Of a stretch of DNA of 64,000 bases, positions 10,116 to 21,376 are shown in pieces. Each line of letters begins with the position of its first letter. Position 1 is the stretch's first letter. This DNA is from Laburnicola sp. R22_1 (lineage: Eukaryota > Ascomycota > Dothideomycetes > Pleosporales > Didymosphaeriaceae), in contig JACONQ010000001.1 of the NCBI GenBank assembly GCA_014281115.1, positions 558,001 through 622,000 on the forward strand, given 5' to 3'. Both the position numbers and the translations under genes were made by a program. A model generated the notes under the pieces. That model searched no databases. It saw only the letters and a list, made by a program, of their open reading frames with translations, and was not told the origin of the DNA.

Positions 10116-12675
10116 ATGTCGGACGTGACGACGTGTCGGTGCTGGCCTGCGTGCCCGAATGCGATTGATTGGTCTGCTGATGGGATTATTGCGTTTGCGA
10201 GCGATGAGGAGATTATGCTCTTGGTGAGTATCTGCCCGTCTGGAGGTGGGTGGAGGTGTGGTGTTTGGAGGCAGATCTAATGTGAACGACTCCCATTCAA
10301 GCAGCCTGACTAACATTCCGACCAGTTCCCGCAGATCGAATCCCAGGACACGGAGCAAGATGGCACCTCTTGGCACCATCTACCACTACCAGTATCTTGG
10401 TTCACGACTTCGGAGCTGCCAGTAAAAGAAGCAGCGCCGGTCTCCACGTACTCCATCGGTGAAGAGGTGTCGTCTAGCGCGCCCATTCTTTCCACATGGT
10501 CGCCGCCCGGGGTTGCGAAACATCGGCGGTGCGCCTTGGGCGTCTTGACGTCGAGCTTGGTGTTTAGTATTTGGGCGAGTGAGGGCAAGGTGCAGGAGGA
10601 GTCGAGTTGGAAGCGAAGGCTGGTGAGTTTATATTCGGGGTCATGTCATTCCGTCACAAGATGTGTACTAATGCGAGTCACAGGTAATCAATCATGCCCT
10701 CGAGTCATATTTTCTTACCAACGCCACTGAGGAGGAGAGCAATCTGGTACGAAACCTAACCGAGAGATTGCGCCTACGCAGTCGTGTTCGATGCTTTGCT
10801 TGGGCCCCTGCTCTTCCAAGTCCACCCGCTACTGCTATGATGGGCACACAGTCCACTTATGGCCAGCCTTTTGTTGCCGTATCCAATGAAGACAACCAAA
10901 TCGTCTTCGTCGCCGTCAACTCGCCTACTACGACTCTCGGTGTCGACAAAGAGTGGTCAGCCACTGTGAAGAATCATATTTCAATCGTCCCCGAGTTTGA
11001 AAACGTCTTCACGAATCCAAACACATTTGATGAGATCATGCTCACACAGCGACACATGTCTCATCTGGCATGGAGCCCCTGGGCGGAAGATGGGGACTGG
11101 CATTATTCTGTCTTGGTGTATGCCACCAATGAGGATGTCCGCGCCAGAGTCGTCACTTACAACAGTGAGCAGATCGAATTGGACGATTATGAAATCACCT
11201 ATCCCGATCTTCAACTACGGCATACTGGACCTATGAAGTGGTCGTCGAGGGTTGAAGATGGCTACAAGGTCACACTAGCCCTTTTCACACTGTCCGGTGT
11301 AACAGTCCTTACAGTATCAGCGAAGAACGCAGAGATTCTGGCCCGGAGGACGCATGACTTGGATGGGCGGTGGGATGAGATCAGCGGAGTCGTGTGGGAC
11401 TATACGACAGATGAGCCCTCGCTCCACTTCGCCTCATTACAGTGTACGCTGAATCATCCGACCGCCGGTCTCGGGCTTTCAAGCGACAAGCTTTCTACCA
11501 TGCCCTGGCCCAATTGGCGCGAACAACTCACTGACTCGCAGGCATTGTTCAGCATTCAGAAGGAGCTCAGAGGCAACGTAAGGACCAAGGTGTGGGGCCT
11601 CTCGAGCTCTCCACTAGGCGACTTCATCGCAACCCTGAGTACTCGCCATCCGTCCGACATGATCGAATATGGGCCACCCGCGACGCGACGGAGCACAATC
11701 GCAATCAGCGGTTTGTGTATCTATAGCCAGCAGACCACGATAGACATCCCCAAGCAAAATTTCGACGCAGAAGGTCTTTCTTTCACGCTCCAGAAATGGA
11801 TCGAAAGCACCCTGCACGGCGAGGACCTTGCAGCCAGCATCGTTGAAGAAGTAGCCAGCAAGATATTCCAGAACCACTGGAAACCGAATCCCAGGCTTCC
11901 TTCAGAGTCATATACTTTCTCGAGCTCTCCAGATGCTCTGCGCCCACTCATCACCGAGACTAAGCGCGCCATCTTTCTGAACGAGCACACAATAAAAGAC
12001 CGCTGTACTATCCTCGTCTCAGAACTCTGCTCGCCATCCGCATCAACATCTCTCCCCAGAACCCTCATCGCATACCGCCTCGCCACCTCCGCCCTCAACC
12101 TTCCAAAAGAACTCGCCAAACGCACCCCATTTAGCGCCGAGATCCATGTCTACCATCGTCGCGTCGTCGCACTCATCGACACCGTCATGTCCGCCGAAGA
12201 TCCTCCCGAGCCAGAGTCACAGTCGACCAACAATTCAACATCTAGTGCCCAAAACATCCTTACACAGCCATGCGACACCTGCGATTTCTGCGAAGCAGAT
12301 ATCCCATTCACAGATCTCATATCCGCTGCATGCACAAACGGACACCTGTTCCCTAGATGCGGGCTAAGCTTTCTAGCTATCCAGGCGCCACGAATGACCA
12401 AATACTGCGGAATATGTAAGACGCCGTTCCTAAGTGAAGAGTGCGTGAGAGTACAGGAGATGGGGAGTAGGGAGTCGAGTCGGGAATCGAGCCCAGGACC
12501 GGAGGGGTTGTTGGAGAGCGTTGACGGGGCGGAAACTGAGGGAGGGGATGTGGTGATGGCAGAGACACCGGGAAGCGGCGCAATGAAGGGAAGGGAAATG
12601 CCGGTGTCGCTGGCTAGAGTGCTGTTTCTTGCTTGCGATGCGTGTGTTTATTGTGGGGGGAAGTTTACGGGCTAG
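10116..12675 (+). CDS. Transcription factor IIIC subunit (GTF3C4/Tfc8-like, TFIIIC-delta plus zf-TFIIIC)
   Basis: Subunit of TFIIIC, the factor that recognises tRNA gene promoters for RNA polymerase III. Three exons, 10116-10223, 10326-10622 and 10684-12675, give 798 aa in frame; both donors are GTGAGT. The N-terminus has the family's WPACPNAIDWSADGIIAFAS segment, the first blade of a WD40-like propeller, and propeller-like repeats follow to about residue 450. The C-terminus holds a treble-clef zinc domain with paired cysteines (CDTCDFCEADI, CTNGHLFPRC, YCGICKTPF) and a last CDACVYCGG motif near the end, as in the zf-TFIIIC family. The two short upstream exons were placed by splice motifs and by the conserved first blade. 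The family call is strong; the exact yeast equivalent is inferred. Confidence 0.88.
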
Positions 12676-13240
12676 ACAACTAAGGGTGACCTGTTAGCTA
12701 TGCACATGATACATGATTATCGCGGGATTGAGAACAAGAACTCGATGTTTCAACTTTAAAACTGATGTTGAAAAGTTCAATCAAGTTGGTCCATCCCCAC
12801 AGAACCATATCGACCGCACGTCATCATGAATCTAGAGAGTACTAATCAAGTGGGGCATTTTCTCAGGCACTATTTTAAGGTCCGGGCTCGGGACCTCGGG
12901 AAACACCCAGTCACCAGATTGAAGGACCTCCTATTCAGCCTCCACTCAACAATGTCAGCCCTCGCCCTCAACATACCCTTTACAGCAGTTTTTCCTCCTG
13001 CATCGATCGCAGTGCACCAGCACATTCCTAATCCGTCATCTCATGCATTTCCCCATGTAAGAAGCCCCACAAACGACCACGGCAGTATAACCAGCATTGC
13101 CCGAATCGGGGCTAGCGCTCATCGATCACAGTGAATCGCGCGTCTGATGTGCATGCTGCATGATTCCACGACACCTCAATTTCAGACCGCAATTTCAAGC
13201 TTGCATATTCAATTCGCGCAAACAGTCATACAACGTAACC
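12676..13240. other. Intergenic between convergent genes
   Basis: 565 bp between the TFIIIC subunit stop and the 3' end of the P450 pseudogene. A 102-codon frame (12826-13134) has no recognisable domain or splice support and was not called. Nothing else was seen. Confidence 0.4.
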
Positions 13241-14848
13241 TCACCGCACAACATCCGACATAAGCCCCTTCCTCCCTCTCGCCACAAAAGGCGCAAAACA
13301 ATCATGTAACATCTCCACGTCCGCTCTCTCCACTCCTTCTGCTAATCGCACATCATACCGCGCAAATAGATTCCTAATCACCATTAGAATCTCTGCCATT
13401 GCGAGGTTTTGCCCCACGCAGCTCCGCGGGCCCTTTCCGAAGGCTGCAAACCACTTCTGGTTCTCTGCTTTTTGCGCGCCGAGGAACCGCTCTGGGTCAA
13501 AGGTTTGCGGCTCAGCGAAACAGGAGGTCGAGAAGTGGAGGCTGCGGATCGTCATGGATTATCGTATAGCCAGCTGGAACAAGGTAAGATCTCTACGTCT
13601 TGGGGTCCGTGTACGTCGTCGGTTGGGAGGGGTTGATACGTGGGAGCCGGCCTGAGATACCAGTTGCGAGACGTAACCCCTCTGTTATAACGGCGTTAAG
13701 GTACGGTAGGTTTTCCAGCTGTTTGTAACTAAGCACTTCTTTCCTTTCTTCGTCGGAGAAGCGCTGTCGAAGCTCAGTTTGTAATCGCCTGAGGATATCT
13801 GGATTCGCTAACACATGATCTGATACGTAATCGTCAACGACGTATGACTCGTCGTCTCGCTGCCGGCCCCGATCAAAAGCGCAATTTCTTCAAACAGCCT
13901 CCTCGGCGTCTTCTCGGAATCAGGCAGATCACTACTCTTGTACACCTCGTTCATGATAACGGGGAAGTCTTTGCTGCTGATAGGCTTGCCGTTGTTGCGG
14001 GTAACATCGAGAGCTTGGTCCTGCATCGCGCGAAGGGAGTCGAAGATACCGAGTGCGACCTCCCCTTGGTACGCTACTACCCAGCGCGGCAGGAGATTGA
14101 GCAGCGTAGTGAGAAAAGGAAATGGCCGATTCCACATAGAAATCTGCGTAAAGTCGCGGATATCCTCGTGGAAGACGTGTCCAGCAACGCCATCGATTTC
14201 GGGCACGAGATATCCGTCACGACGTCGCTCGCGAGCGCGCGGTATGCATCCGTCATAGAAACCGGCACCCCTTATCGCGAAATTCTTCGATGCGGCGAAG
14301 CAGGCGGTCGAAGTGCGCTTTTAGGACATGTTCGACGCGAGCGATGCTCTGAGGCGACAAACCTTTTTTTATAGGGCCGCTGCGCATCTTGTGCAGATCT
14401 GGGTTCGTGGTCGCGAAGATGGAGCCGTTGCGGTCGAACCAGGAGTAGTACCAGGGGTCCTTGTGGAGCTTTTTGCTCATGCTGTAGAGGGAGGTGAAGG
14501 AGGTTGGGTCCGAGATGTGGACTTTGAACGGGGTGATGCGCACTATGGGACCTGGTGTCCGTGCATTCATTGTCAGTGCGGTGGAGAAAAGGGTTGAAGT
14601 TGCGGAGATAGAGGCGTACCGTATTTTTGGTGCATCTTTTCTATCTCTTTATAGTACTGTCCCACGAGCACAGCATCGTACCAGAGCTCATACCAGCGCG
14701 TAGCAGCCGCGAGCTTTGGCCCTGGGATATGTGATAGAGGACTGAAGTAGACGCGGTAAAGACCCAGGGTAACAGCATAGATAACCAGCGCCCCGAGAGT
14801 CAGAGGTAGATACTGGAGCAGCATCGACAAGATGGTAAAGAAAGCCAT
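13241..14848 (-). pseudogene. Cytochrome P450 monooxygenase, degenerate
   Basis: Remains of a secondary-metabolism-type fungal P450. Recognisable parts in order: N-terminal membrane anchor, proline hinge and [19 protein letters not shown]; intron 14552-14619 (GTACGC...ctgac...CAG) that splices in frame; the I-helix AGSETTSHTSLT; the ExxR motif EGLR; PERF; and the haem loop FGKGPRSCVGQNLA with its cysteine. The frame is broken at least five times: single-base shifts near 14262, 14205 and 13556, an apparent 5-base duplication near 13812 (atcagatcat), and an in-frame TAG at 13593-13595. The lesions are small and scattered while every motif survives, so inactivation looks fairly recent. The substrate is unknown and no biosynthetic partner genes are adjacent. 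Confidence 0.88.
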
Positions 14849-15309
14849 CTTGATACCTAATATAATGACGCACGCTCAGGTAGCGACGTAAGGTGCCAGC
14901 TCTTGCTTATATGTCAACAACCTTTGAGTCCGTAGTCCTTGCTCTTCCGCGGAAGCCGCCACTACCACCTGTTAGCCTTGGATCACTACGCCGCATTGCC
15001 AACCTTTCCTCGACAACGTGGGCCCCACAACATCAGTAAAACTTTAGCCGGAATAGGAAGAGCTAATTCGAAGCTGGAGACTATTGCGTGGTTGTCAATC
15101 TAAAGCTCTAGTGCTTATGTTGCACTCCACAACGGTGTTTCGTCCGGGTATTGTCCAGTCGTGTGAATTCATTCTCGCTAAGCAGACCAATCAGAGACCA
15201 TAAGCGCGTGACTTATAATACCGAACTCTCATTCTCGTCCTCTACCATCCTACATCCTATCGCTATATGAGAGTCTGAAACTTCTCCAGAGCGCTCTCTG
15301 ACGCTCATG
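14849..15309. other. Intergenic
   Basis: 461 bp between the 5' end of the P450 pseudogene and the stop codon of the DUF1996 gene. It presumably contained the P450 promoter. No gene, repeat or RNA was seen. Confidence 0.4.
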
Positions 15310-16708
15310 TTACATCCCCGGCAGAGCCTGCAGCCACCCGTCAACATCCTCGTTGATCGCCTTCTTGGCCTGGCACCTGTTCATGGCCGCAACACCTTGG
15401 CTCTTGAGCGGTCGGCCATTTTCGCAAGCATTGAACATGCAGTTCGAATCCATGGCCCTCTGAAGACTGTCGTCCTTCCACCCGAAGAGGTAATCTGCCA
15501 AACGTTAGCGGTTACATACGCATGGGATATGTCGCAAGCGAGTATATATGTCGAGATGAACTGCCCCCATGTCGAACAAATTCGACCGGATGTACAGGAG
15601 CAAAGAATAGACAAGGTAGCTTACTGTGCGCAGGTTAGCATATGGTTACTATGAGTTCTCGCAGGAGGCCTTACCCAGCATGCGTCCCATAACCCTTACT
15701 GTCATCGTAGGAAAGCGTAAAAGGGTTCGAGCCATCCTGAGGCCACATATTATTAAACTGCGCGGTATCCCACAGCGTCTCGTAAGCCACCTGCGGCATG
15801 CGCACAGGATGAGACGCCGGGCAGGGACCAGCAGCCTGGAAAGCGTCCTTGGTCGTGCTGTACATGTGATCTTGGTGATTCGGCGAATCTACATCTCTCC
15901 CGTTCCAACAGCTAAGCGTGTCAGCGAGATACTTCCTATCAGAGAGCTGACATGACTGACGAGGGAAAGTGGTGCACTGTCATGATGCCGCCTCTGCAGG
16001 GCCGGGTGGGGAAGTCAGGCAGCTCGGGAAAGCGCGTGCCCTTGTCTTGCAGACATACGAAGCGGAGGCCCACGTTCTTCTGGGGGTTGAGCGTGTCGAC
16101 GGTGGGGCTGCCGACGGTCATGCGGAAGCCCTTGGGAAAGGCAGTAATCTTCTGGTTGCCGTTCGAGAAGAAGTCCTGTTGTGTATACTAGGTAACATTA
16201 GTTAATATACTACACTATACACACTTGCGCTTGGTGTGATCTTTGAGGACTGGGAGAACCCTACATAGATAGTCATGCCACCGTTGATGCCGTTGGGCAG
16301 CGCGGTGTTCTGCATGATAGGAACGCGCTTGTAGGAGCCGTTGGCGTGCTTGAAGTACATCACTGCGGTCCAGTAGTTACTAGACATCATTAGCTGTTCA
16401 GCTTATCGAAGCTTGTTAGACAAGTGGCTTACCTGAAGTCCTCTGAGAATGTACAGGTCGTGCAAGTCGCTTCTGCTCCAATGTCACCGTTCATTGTCGC
16501 ATTGAAAGCATTGCCACCGACGATCTGTTCAAAGTCAGTTCGCAGGACGATGGTACGATATTCGGCTACTTGCCTGGTGAACGTGCGCAGAGGGCATCCT
16601 GCCCGGTTCAACGATCGGATCGAGACGTTGGATGCTCACAGTGGAACATCCGAAGCGCAGTGCTGCCTGCGCGGGCGCAACAAGGGCGACAGCAAGGTAC
16701 CACTTCAT
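15310..16708 (-). CDS. Secreted DUF1996-family protein
   Basis: Fungal extracellular or wall-associated protein of the DUF1996 family, function unknown. It starts with a signal peptide (MKWYLAVALVAPAQA, ATG at 16706-16708), then mature sequence with the family hallmarks IVEPGRMPSAHVHQ, IVGGNAFNATMN, CTFSEDF, NYWTAVMYFKH, LPNGINGGMTIYY-type, FRMTVGSPTVDT, LRFVCLQDKG and SPNHQDHMYSTT. Exons read cleanly as 16708-16574, 16524-16433, 16379-16223, 16175-15961 and 15911 to about 15656. The last exon is about 15498-15310 (DYLFGWKDDSLQRAMD). Intron 1 is a GC-AG intron (GCAAGT donor). The junction between THA and DYLFGW does not splice cleanly: the only good donor is one base out of frame, or a 33-residue insertion is needed. 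So the gene may carry a frameshift. Confidence 0.82.
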
Positions 16709-17589
16709 CTTCGTTGACTTCTTGTCGAGAATTCGGTGCGTAGATGGGCGGAGTGCTCAGTGTTCTCTTAAACCCTTCCATGGCAGCCATGAGTATAACC
16801 ACAGGTCTTGTTGTCCATCTATGATTCCTTGGTTCAGCTTGGAGTTGCAATACCAAGGTGGCTGAACTTCTCACGTCGTCTATTTGATTGCACTGGCGCC
16901 CAATGACGCTGGATCGGTAGAGTTCCCCCGCATTACCCCAGAGCTCATACTGCTGGAGCAATCCTATCAGCCTCAAGGGTGTCCCAACTTTTGCTACCCA
17001 GCCTGGCACTTTTCATCTATTTGCCGAAGGCGTCAAGAATATCCATCAATTTTGGGACCCTGGGCGATGAAAATCATGGCACGGCTAATTGGGATTGCAG
17101 ATCCCTCCGAACTAATATCGAATGTTCCAAGTGCCGGCATACGAACGCATGATTTATATTGAGAGAGTGAGGTCGCACCAGATAACAAACCTCCTATCAG
17201 TCGTCTGCCGGGGAGTGCCGAGACGTCATGTGATGATACATTCATCTGGGCGCCATGCCGGATCTTCGATGTGATTCTGTTCGCATCAGAAGTTAATCTA
17301 TATAAACACTGATCTCAAGACTTTCATGACTAGTCAGTCTATTGCCTTGTGTCACAGCACTGTGCTTATGCCCAGGCCACACCTGGTAGCCATCCACATG
17401 CAGATATGCACGAAGCCCTGAGTGTCCGTTGAGCGGATTCGAAACTGTCTATTTGCCACTTTATGTAGCTTTAACTTTGAATCAAGACTCGGAAATACTT
17501 CCTACACTCGGTACTACTCTATTTTTTTCTAGTCGGTTTGGCATTCATAAGGAAATCTCTATGTACATCGGTGTTGGCATCGCTTTTTT
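16709..17589. other. Long intergenic stretch
   Basis: About 880 bp upstream of the DUF1996 gene. Its proximal part must contain that gene's promoter. The rest has only short spurious frames on both strands; no domain, tRNA or repeat was recognised with confidence. Confidence 0.35.
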
Positions 17590-17919
17590 TCATAGTAGAG
17601 CGTTTATGACATCCTTCAAATCGTTGCCCTCCTGAGTGATATCGATGGCTCGCTCTTCCGACCATTGCATCACTCGCTCCGCATCTACACACTGCAGCGG
17701 AATAGGATACTCTGTTGCCAAACGCAAGCCATTCACGCCTTCCCATTGAAAGGTGGTTAAGATAATGTCACTTCTACAGAGTGCAGCGAGGCGTAGCCAT
17801 TTGAGACAGTGCTCTTGTTTAGAGATTAGCACTTTGAGGAGGGTATTGTACATGATGTCAAGAAAGCGTACCGACATGTATTCTTTCTTCTCTAAGATCC
17901 CCATTAGAATAATTTCCAT
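17590..17919 (-). pseudogene. Unrecognised coding-like fragment
   Basis: A 109-codon frame with protein-like composition (KQEHCLKWLRLAALCRSDII, VNGLRLATEYPIPLQCVD) and no membrane segment or known motif. It lies in a transposon-littered region with no flanking exon that continues it, so it is most likely a remnant of a larger gene. It could also be chance. Function is not assigned. Confidence 0.25.
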
Positions 17920-18439
17920 AATAGTGCGTTTTATAGTTCCAGCGCTTTAGTTTTTTCTAATCAGGTTAGCCTCACTCTCCTTGCATCCGTCTGCAACTGG
18001 TGTACCAAGCAGTGGAGCTCATGATAAAGTCCTAATTGCACTAGGCTGTTCAAACTGTTTTTCAATCGCACTGATTCCACGTCGAATAGATTAAGCTATT
18101 CACTGGAGACGGCAATGCTCATTCCTGAGTCTCAAGTCAGGTACAGCTTGCGTCTGCATAAGGAACATTTACCAGCTAACAATCGATACCAGGTATCATC
18201 CAATTCTGGGCCCGGTGGCTGCGAGAACGGATTTCACCAAGATGGCCGTACCTGTCGAAGTACGTCGCTCTGTAGCGGATAGCTTGCTGCACAGGTGCTG
18301 TCAACTGGTCTCGGGTTAGTACGCTCATTTGTATATACGGCACTATATAGGTTGCATCTTTTGGTATTGTACGTCTACCATAGATCTGTTTTAACGCGCG
18401 CAGCTGGGGTAGCCCACGCCTGCCCACACCTGTACTGCA

Positions 18440-19260
18440 TCTCCATTATTCGAGCTCATACTTGCTCCATTGATCCAGTCTTCCACTTAGTTCGGAGTCG
18501 TTGTTTGAGCTCCGCGATAGAGTTGATCTCGTCTAACTGACGTTGTACGCGCTCCTTGATGATACTCCAGATGCCCTCTATTGGATTAAGATTAGACTGT
18601 TTGCTGGGTGAGGGAGACACCTTATCTTATTATGCTGCTTATACTTTGCAGGCAAGCTCTCTTTATTTCGAGTGCTGTGAGAAGGGTTGTTGTCCTCTAC
18701 AAGATACAAGCTATACCGTTGTCCGTGAGGGAGATGGCTACGTAGCTCATCTGATCTAGCTGGAAGGTGGTAGTACGCCGCGCAGTAAACTGGGAGAAGC
18801 TTGTCGGTATAGTAGCTCGCGCGCATGGAGTTTCCTGGCTTCGATACCTAGGGCGTTCGAGCTTTCTCTGCCTCACAACGCCATACTGCGCGCTGCGTTT
18901 GCTGTAGTTTTGTAATCTCCTTCTGCGTAGCAGCTCTAAACATACCAGTAGAGAAACAAGTTTTAAGGGAGCTCTGTAACGTGCATTTCGTACATATGTA
19001 GCCTGTATACCAGCCATCTTTAACTGAGTTGAGAGTCGTTTCTGGCGGGCCTTCTTATCCGATGAGATGAGCTGACAAAGTGGCTCATTTGGTATCTTGA
19101 ACGGGCGGCCACTGCCTGCAGTACCACGAGTTTCCTGCTTTTTCTTTCGTAGATCTCTTCTGCCTTCAACAGTATCACCGTATTCTTGCCTCTCCTGTAG
19201 CCAACGACAAGCGGTGACCATGGGGATGTTGCGTTATTCGAAGAAATCCCGAGAGGGAAC
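18440..19260 (-). mobile_element. Tc1/mariner transposase remnant
   Basis: Decayed transposase of the Tc1 type. The 5' part reads as a helix-turn-helix region with a GRPFKIPNEPLCQLI linker and a following KKARQKRLSTQLKMAGI segment. The 3' part contains SNLNPIEGIWSIIKERVQ followed by a helical tail, matching the third catalytic block (SPDLNPIE.W) of Tc1 elements, here with SN in place of the usual SPD. Between them the frame is broken repeatedly and the middle catalytic block cannot be read. No convincing terminal inverted repeats were found, so true boundaries are unknown. The element is surely inactive. Confidence 0.7.
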
Positions 19261-19390
19261 CCAGCCACCAGTATCCTTTCGATCGTACGCGTCGAAAAAC
19301 TTCGCACGCTTCTGTGTATCCGCATGTGGCTTAACAGGTTGATTAGGTGTAATATTGCGCCTCATTTGCATGGAGAATTATTCACATATC

Positions 19391-19926
19391 TCAAGTTTTG
19401 GTGGAGTTCTGGCCTGTTCTCATTTTTCTCTTCATGCGGGTGCAACCAACCAAGTCAAGTAACTTGGTTATCGAACAGCCTGCGTACTTTGCCTTTACGT
19501 TCCGCACAAGGTCAAACCAGGGGCTAATAACCGCTGGATCGCTGCACAGGACTCTTAACGATCGCGGTATCGAGTTAAACGAGCCCAGTCCTTGCAACTT
19601 GGCCACCACTACGTACTGCGTACTGCGAGCAATTGGTTAGCTGTTTCACGCAGATAACCCAGCGTAGGCGCAAACCCTCGCGCATCAAGCTTGCTTATAC
19701 ATTAAATAATCGCCTCGTCTTCCAGCCTAGTGAGCATTAATAAGTTGGGTTGAGAATCGCATCGTGATGTCTTTCCAGCGCGTCGCGCTCGAATCTTGCT
19801 TTCGCGAACGTCGTAGATTGCTGCAGCGCGTCGCTGGCTTAAAGTTGCGTCTCTCTTCATTGCTTGGATAGCTAGGATAATTCTATCTTCACGAGGAAGC
19901 GATTCTACGTTGGGTTGTTGAGACAT
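19391..19926 (-). mobile_element. Pogo/Fot1-type transposase, 5' remnant
   Basis: A 74-codon frame from 19926 carries a psq-type DNA-binding helix-turn-helix (LAIQAMKRDATLSQRRAAAI). After a stop, the reading continues with SKLDARGFAPTLGYLRETAN, the CENP-B-like second helix-turn-helix of pogo transposases, and then WFDLVRNVKAKYAG, the segment before the first catalytic aspartate. Stops and frameshifts separate these blocks and the catalytic domain is missing. The Tc1 remnant follows directly, so one element may have inserted into or replaced the other. It is distinct in sequence from the fuller pogo element at 40.6-42.7 kb. Confidence 0.7.
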
Positions 19927-20433
19927 TGCAGTCAGAAGTGTTGAAAGTGTGTTATTAGATTATTGGAGGAAGCTCGGAATAGCTGCCTTGTGTATACTAG
20001 GGCGTGATGACGTAGGCGTAAACACTGTAAGGTGCTCATCTGGTGATCAGGAACACATCCCGCCAACAAGAAGTAGAGGGCGGGCATTGAGCCTCGGCGG
20101 GCGGGCATTGACCCCGCACAGTCGGTAAATCCTATCCGGAGATTACTTCGATTGCGGAAATTTTAATAAAGCGTCCAACCATAAAGGTAAAACACTCAGC
20201 ACACTCCCGTACTCGGGCCCAACATTATAGCAAGATTTTCGGAGACCCGAGTAACAAACTTACGTTGACGGTTCCCACAAATTCCAAATACTTTATCTCG
20301 GACCTGTTTATAATACTCTCATCTTTCGTTAAGCTTTATCCGTTTCTCTACTACCGATCAACACTTTTCACAAAACTCAAGCCTACCTGTGGTCAAGAGC
20401 TGTACCCATTACTTGTCACTAGGCATATACAAG
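19927..20433. other. Intergenic with short direct repeat
   Basis: Gap of about 500 bp upstream of the cysteine-rich secreted protein. A 13-bp direct repeat GGGCGGGCATTGA occurs at 20078-20090 and 20099-20111 (21-bp spacing). The repeat could be a binding-site pair or transposon debris. No gene was seen. Confidence 0.4.
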
Positions 20434-20809
20434 ATGCATCTGTCGTCCATCATCCAAGTTCTCCTACTTTCCGCCACAGCGGCCTCAGCTGCAGCTGTAG
20501 AGCGGACCATTCCCGACGCGACAGCCATGATCGTCCCACGCGATGCTTTGGAATTGACAGCCCGTCAATGTATGGCCGTAAGTACCACCATGAAATTAAC
20601 ACACACCCCAAATACTGATCATCGTTTCGCAGTGTTCGGAATGTCCATCCTGTCTCAGGCAATGCCCATGGGTTCGCGATTCGCCGAACTGCAGCGTTTG
20701 TGGCTGCGGGGTAAGATCTTCCTTTCCCTAGTCGCTTCTAGAACCCCATATTTCGCTAAAGATACGATCGCTAACAACTCCGACTTAACAGGACATTTGT
20801 ATTTGCTGA
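20434..20809 (+). CDS. Small cysteine-rich secreted protein (effector-like)
   Basis: Three short exons, 20434-20577, 20633-20710 and 20792-20809, joined by GTAAGT...CAG and GTAAGA...gctaac...CAG introns, all in phase 0, give 79 aa. The protein begins with a signal peptide (MHLSSIIQVLLLSATAASAA), then a short cysteine-free pro-region ending near LTARQ. The C-terminal 34 residues contain ten cysteines, with spacing such as CSECPSC and CSVCGCGDICIC. Two independent introns keeping both frame and cysteine pattern argue for a real gene. It sits in a gene-poor, transposon-rich stretch, a common setting for fungal effector or antimicrobial-type peptides. No family was recognised; expression and secretion are inferred. 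Confidence 0.65.
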
Positions 20810-21376
20810 ATGGTCAAGCGAGATTGTCTGGATATTCGGGTTAGCATGGACATAAAACGCTTCATTTAAAAGGACTTGAATATCAATACATCGCTGCTTA
20901 CATTCCTCATCTTACAGTTCTTCCCATCTTCTCACTCACATAAACTGTCCTTCCCCGATCTCTCCTTAACCTACTCCTCCCAGGACGTTAACATCAGCTG
21001 CAAGCACTTTCCGCCCATCCCCCCAAATATACTCCTACTCTATTAGTATATATACACCCCTCCATTATATATTTGTAGCAATCAATCAACATATATTGCA
21101 TTCAGAAGCACGTTACCTTACTTCACTTATCTTTGCATGCGAACGGGCCACATAGCCTGTTAGACTATCGTTGCCTTTTCAGAACCTAGAACTAAGAGTG
21201 TTGAACCAAAGCATGTGTTCGGTTGGGCGTTACGTACTTCGTTGGTTATGGAAATCGACACCTGAAAACACATTAGACCTGTAGTTTCTGGCCCGTAGAA
21301 ACTATTCCCAGCTTCCAGAGTATTGGGCTGTGTGTCTGGGGTGGAACTATGCGGGCGTGCCGGTCAAGACGGTACC

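Noticed and set aside
12826..13134. 102-codon frame downstream of the TFIIIC subunit
   Set aside because: No domain, not conserved-looking, convergent 3' region.
17100..17180. Second B-box-like stretch (minus strand, GCGTTCGTATGCC)
   Set aside because: No cloverleaf could be drawn and there is no A box at the right distance.
20078..20111. GGGCGGGCATTGA direct repeat as a possible CRISPR-like or attachment site
   Set aside because: Only two copies with 8 bp between them in a eukaryotic genome; no array and no recombinase context.
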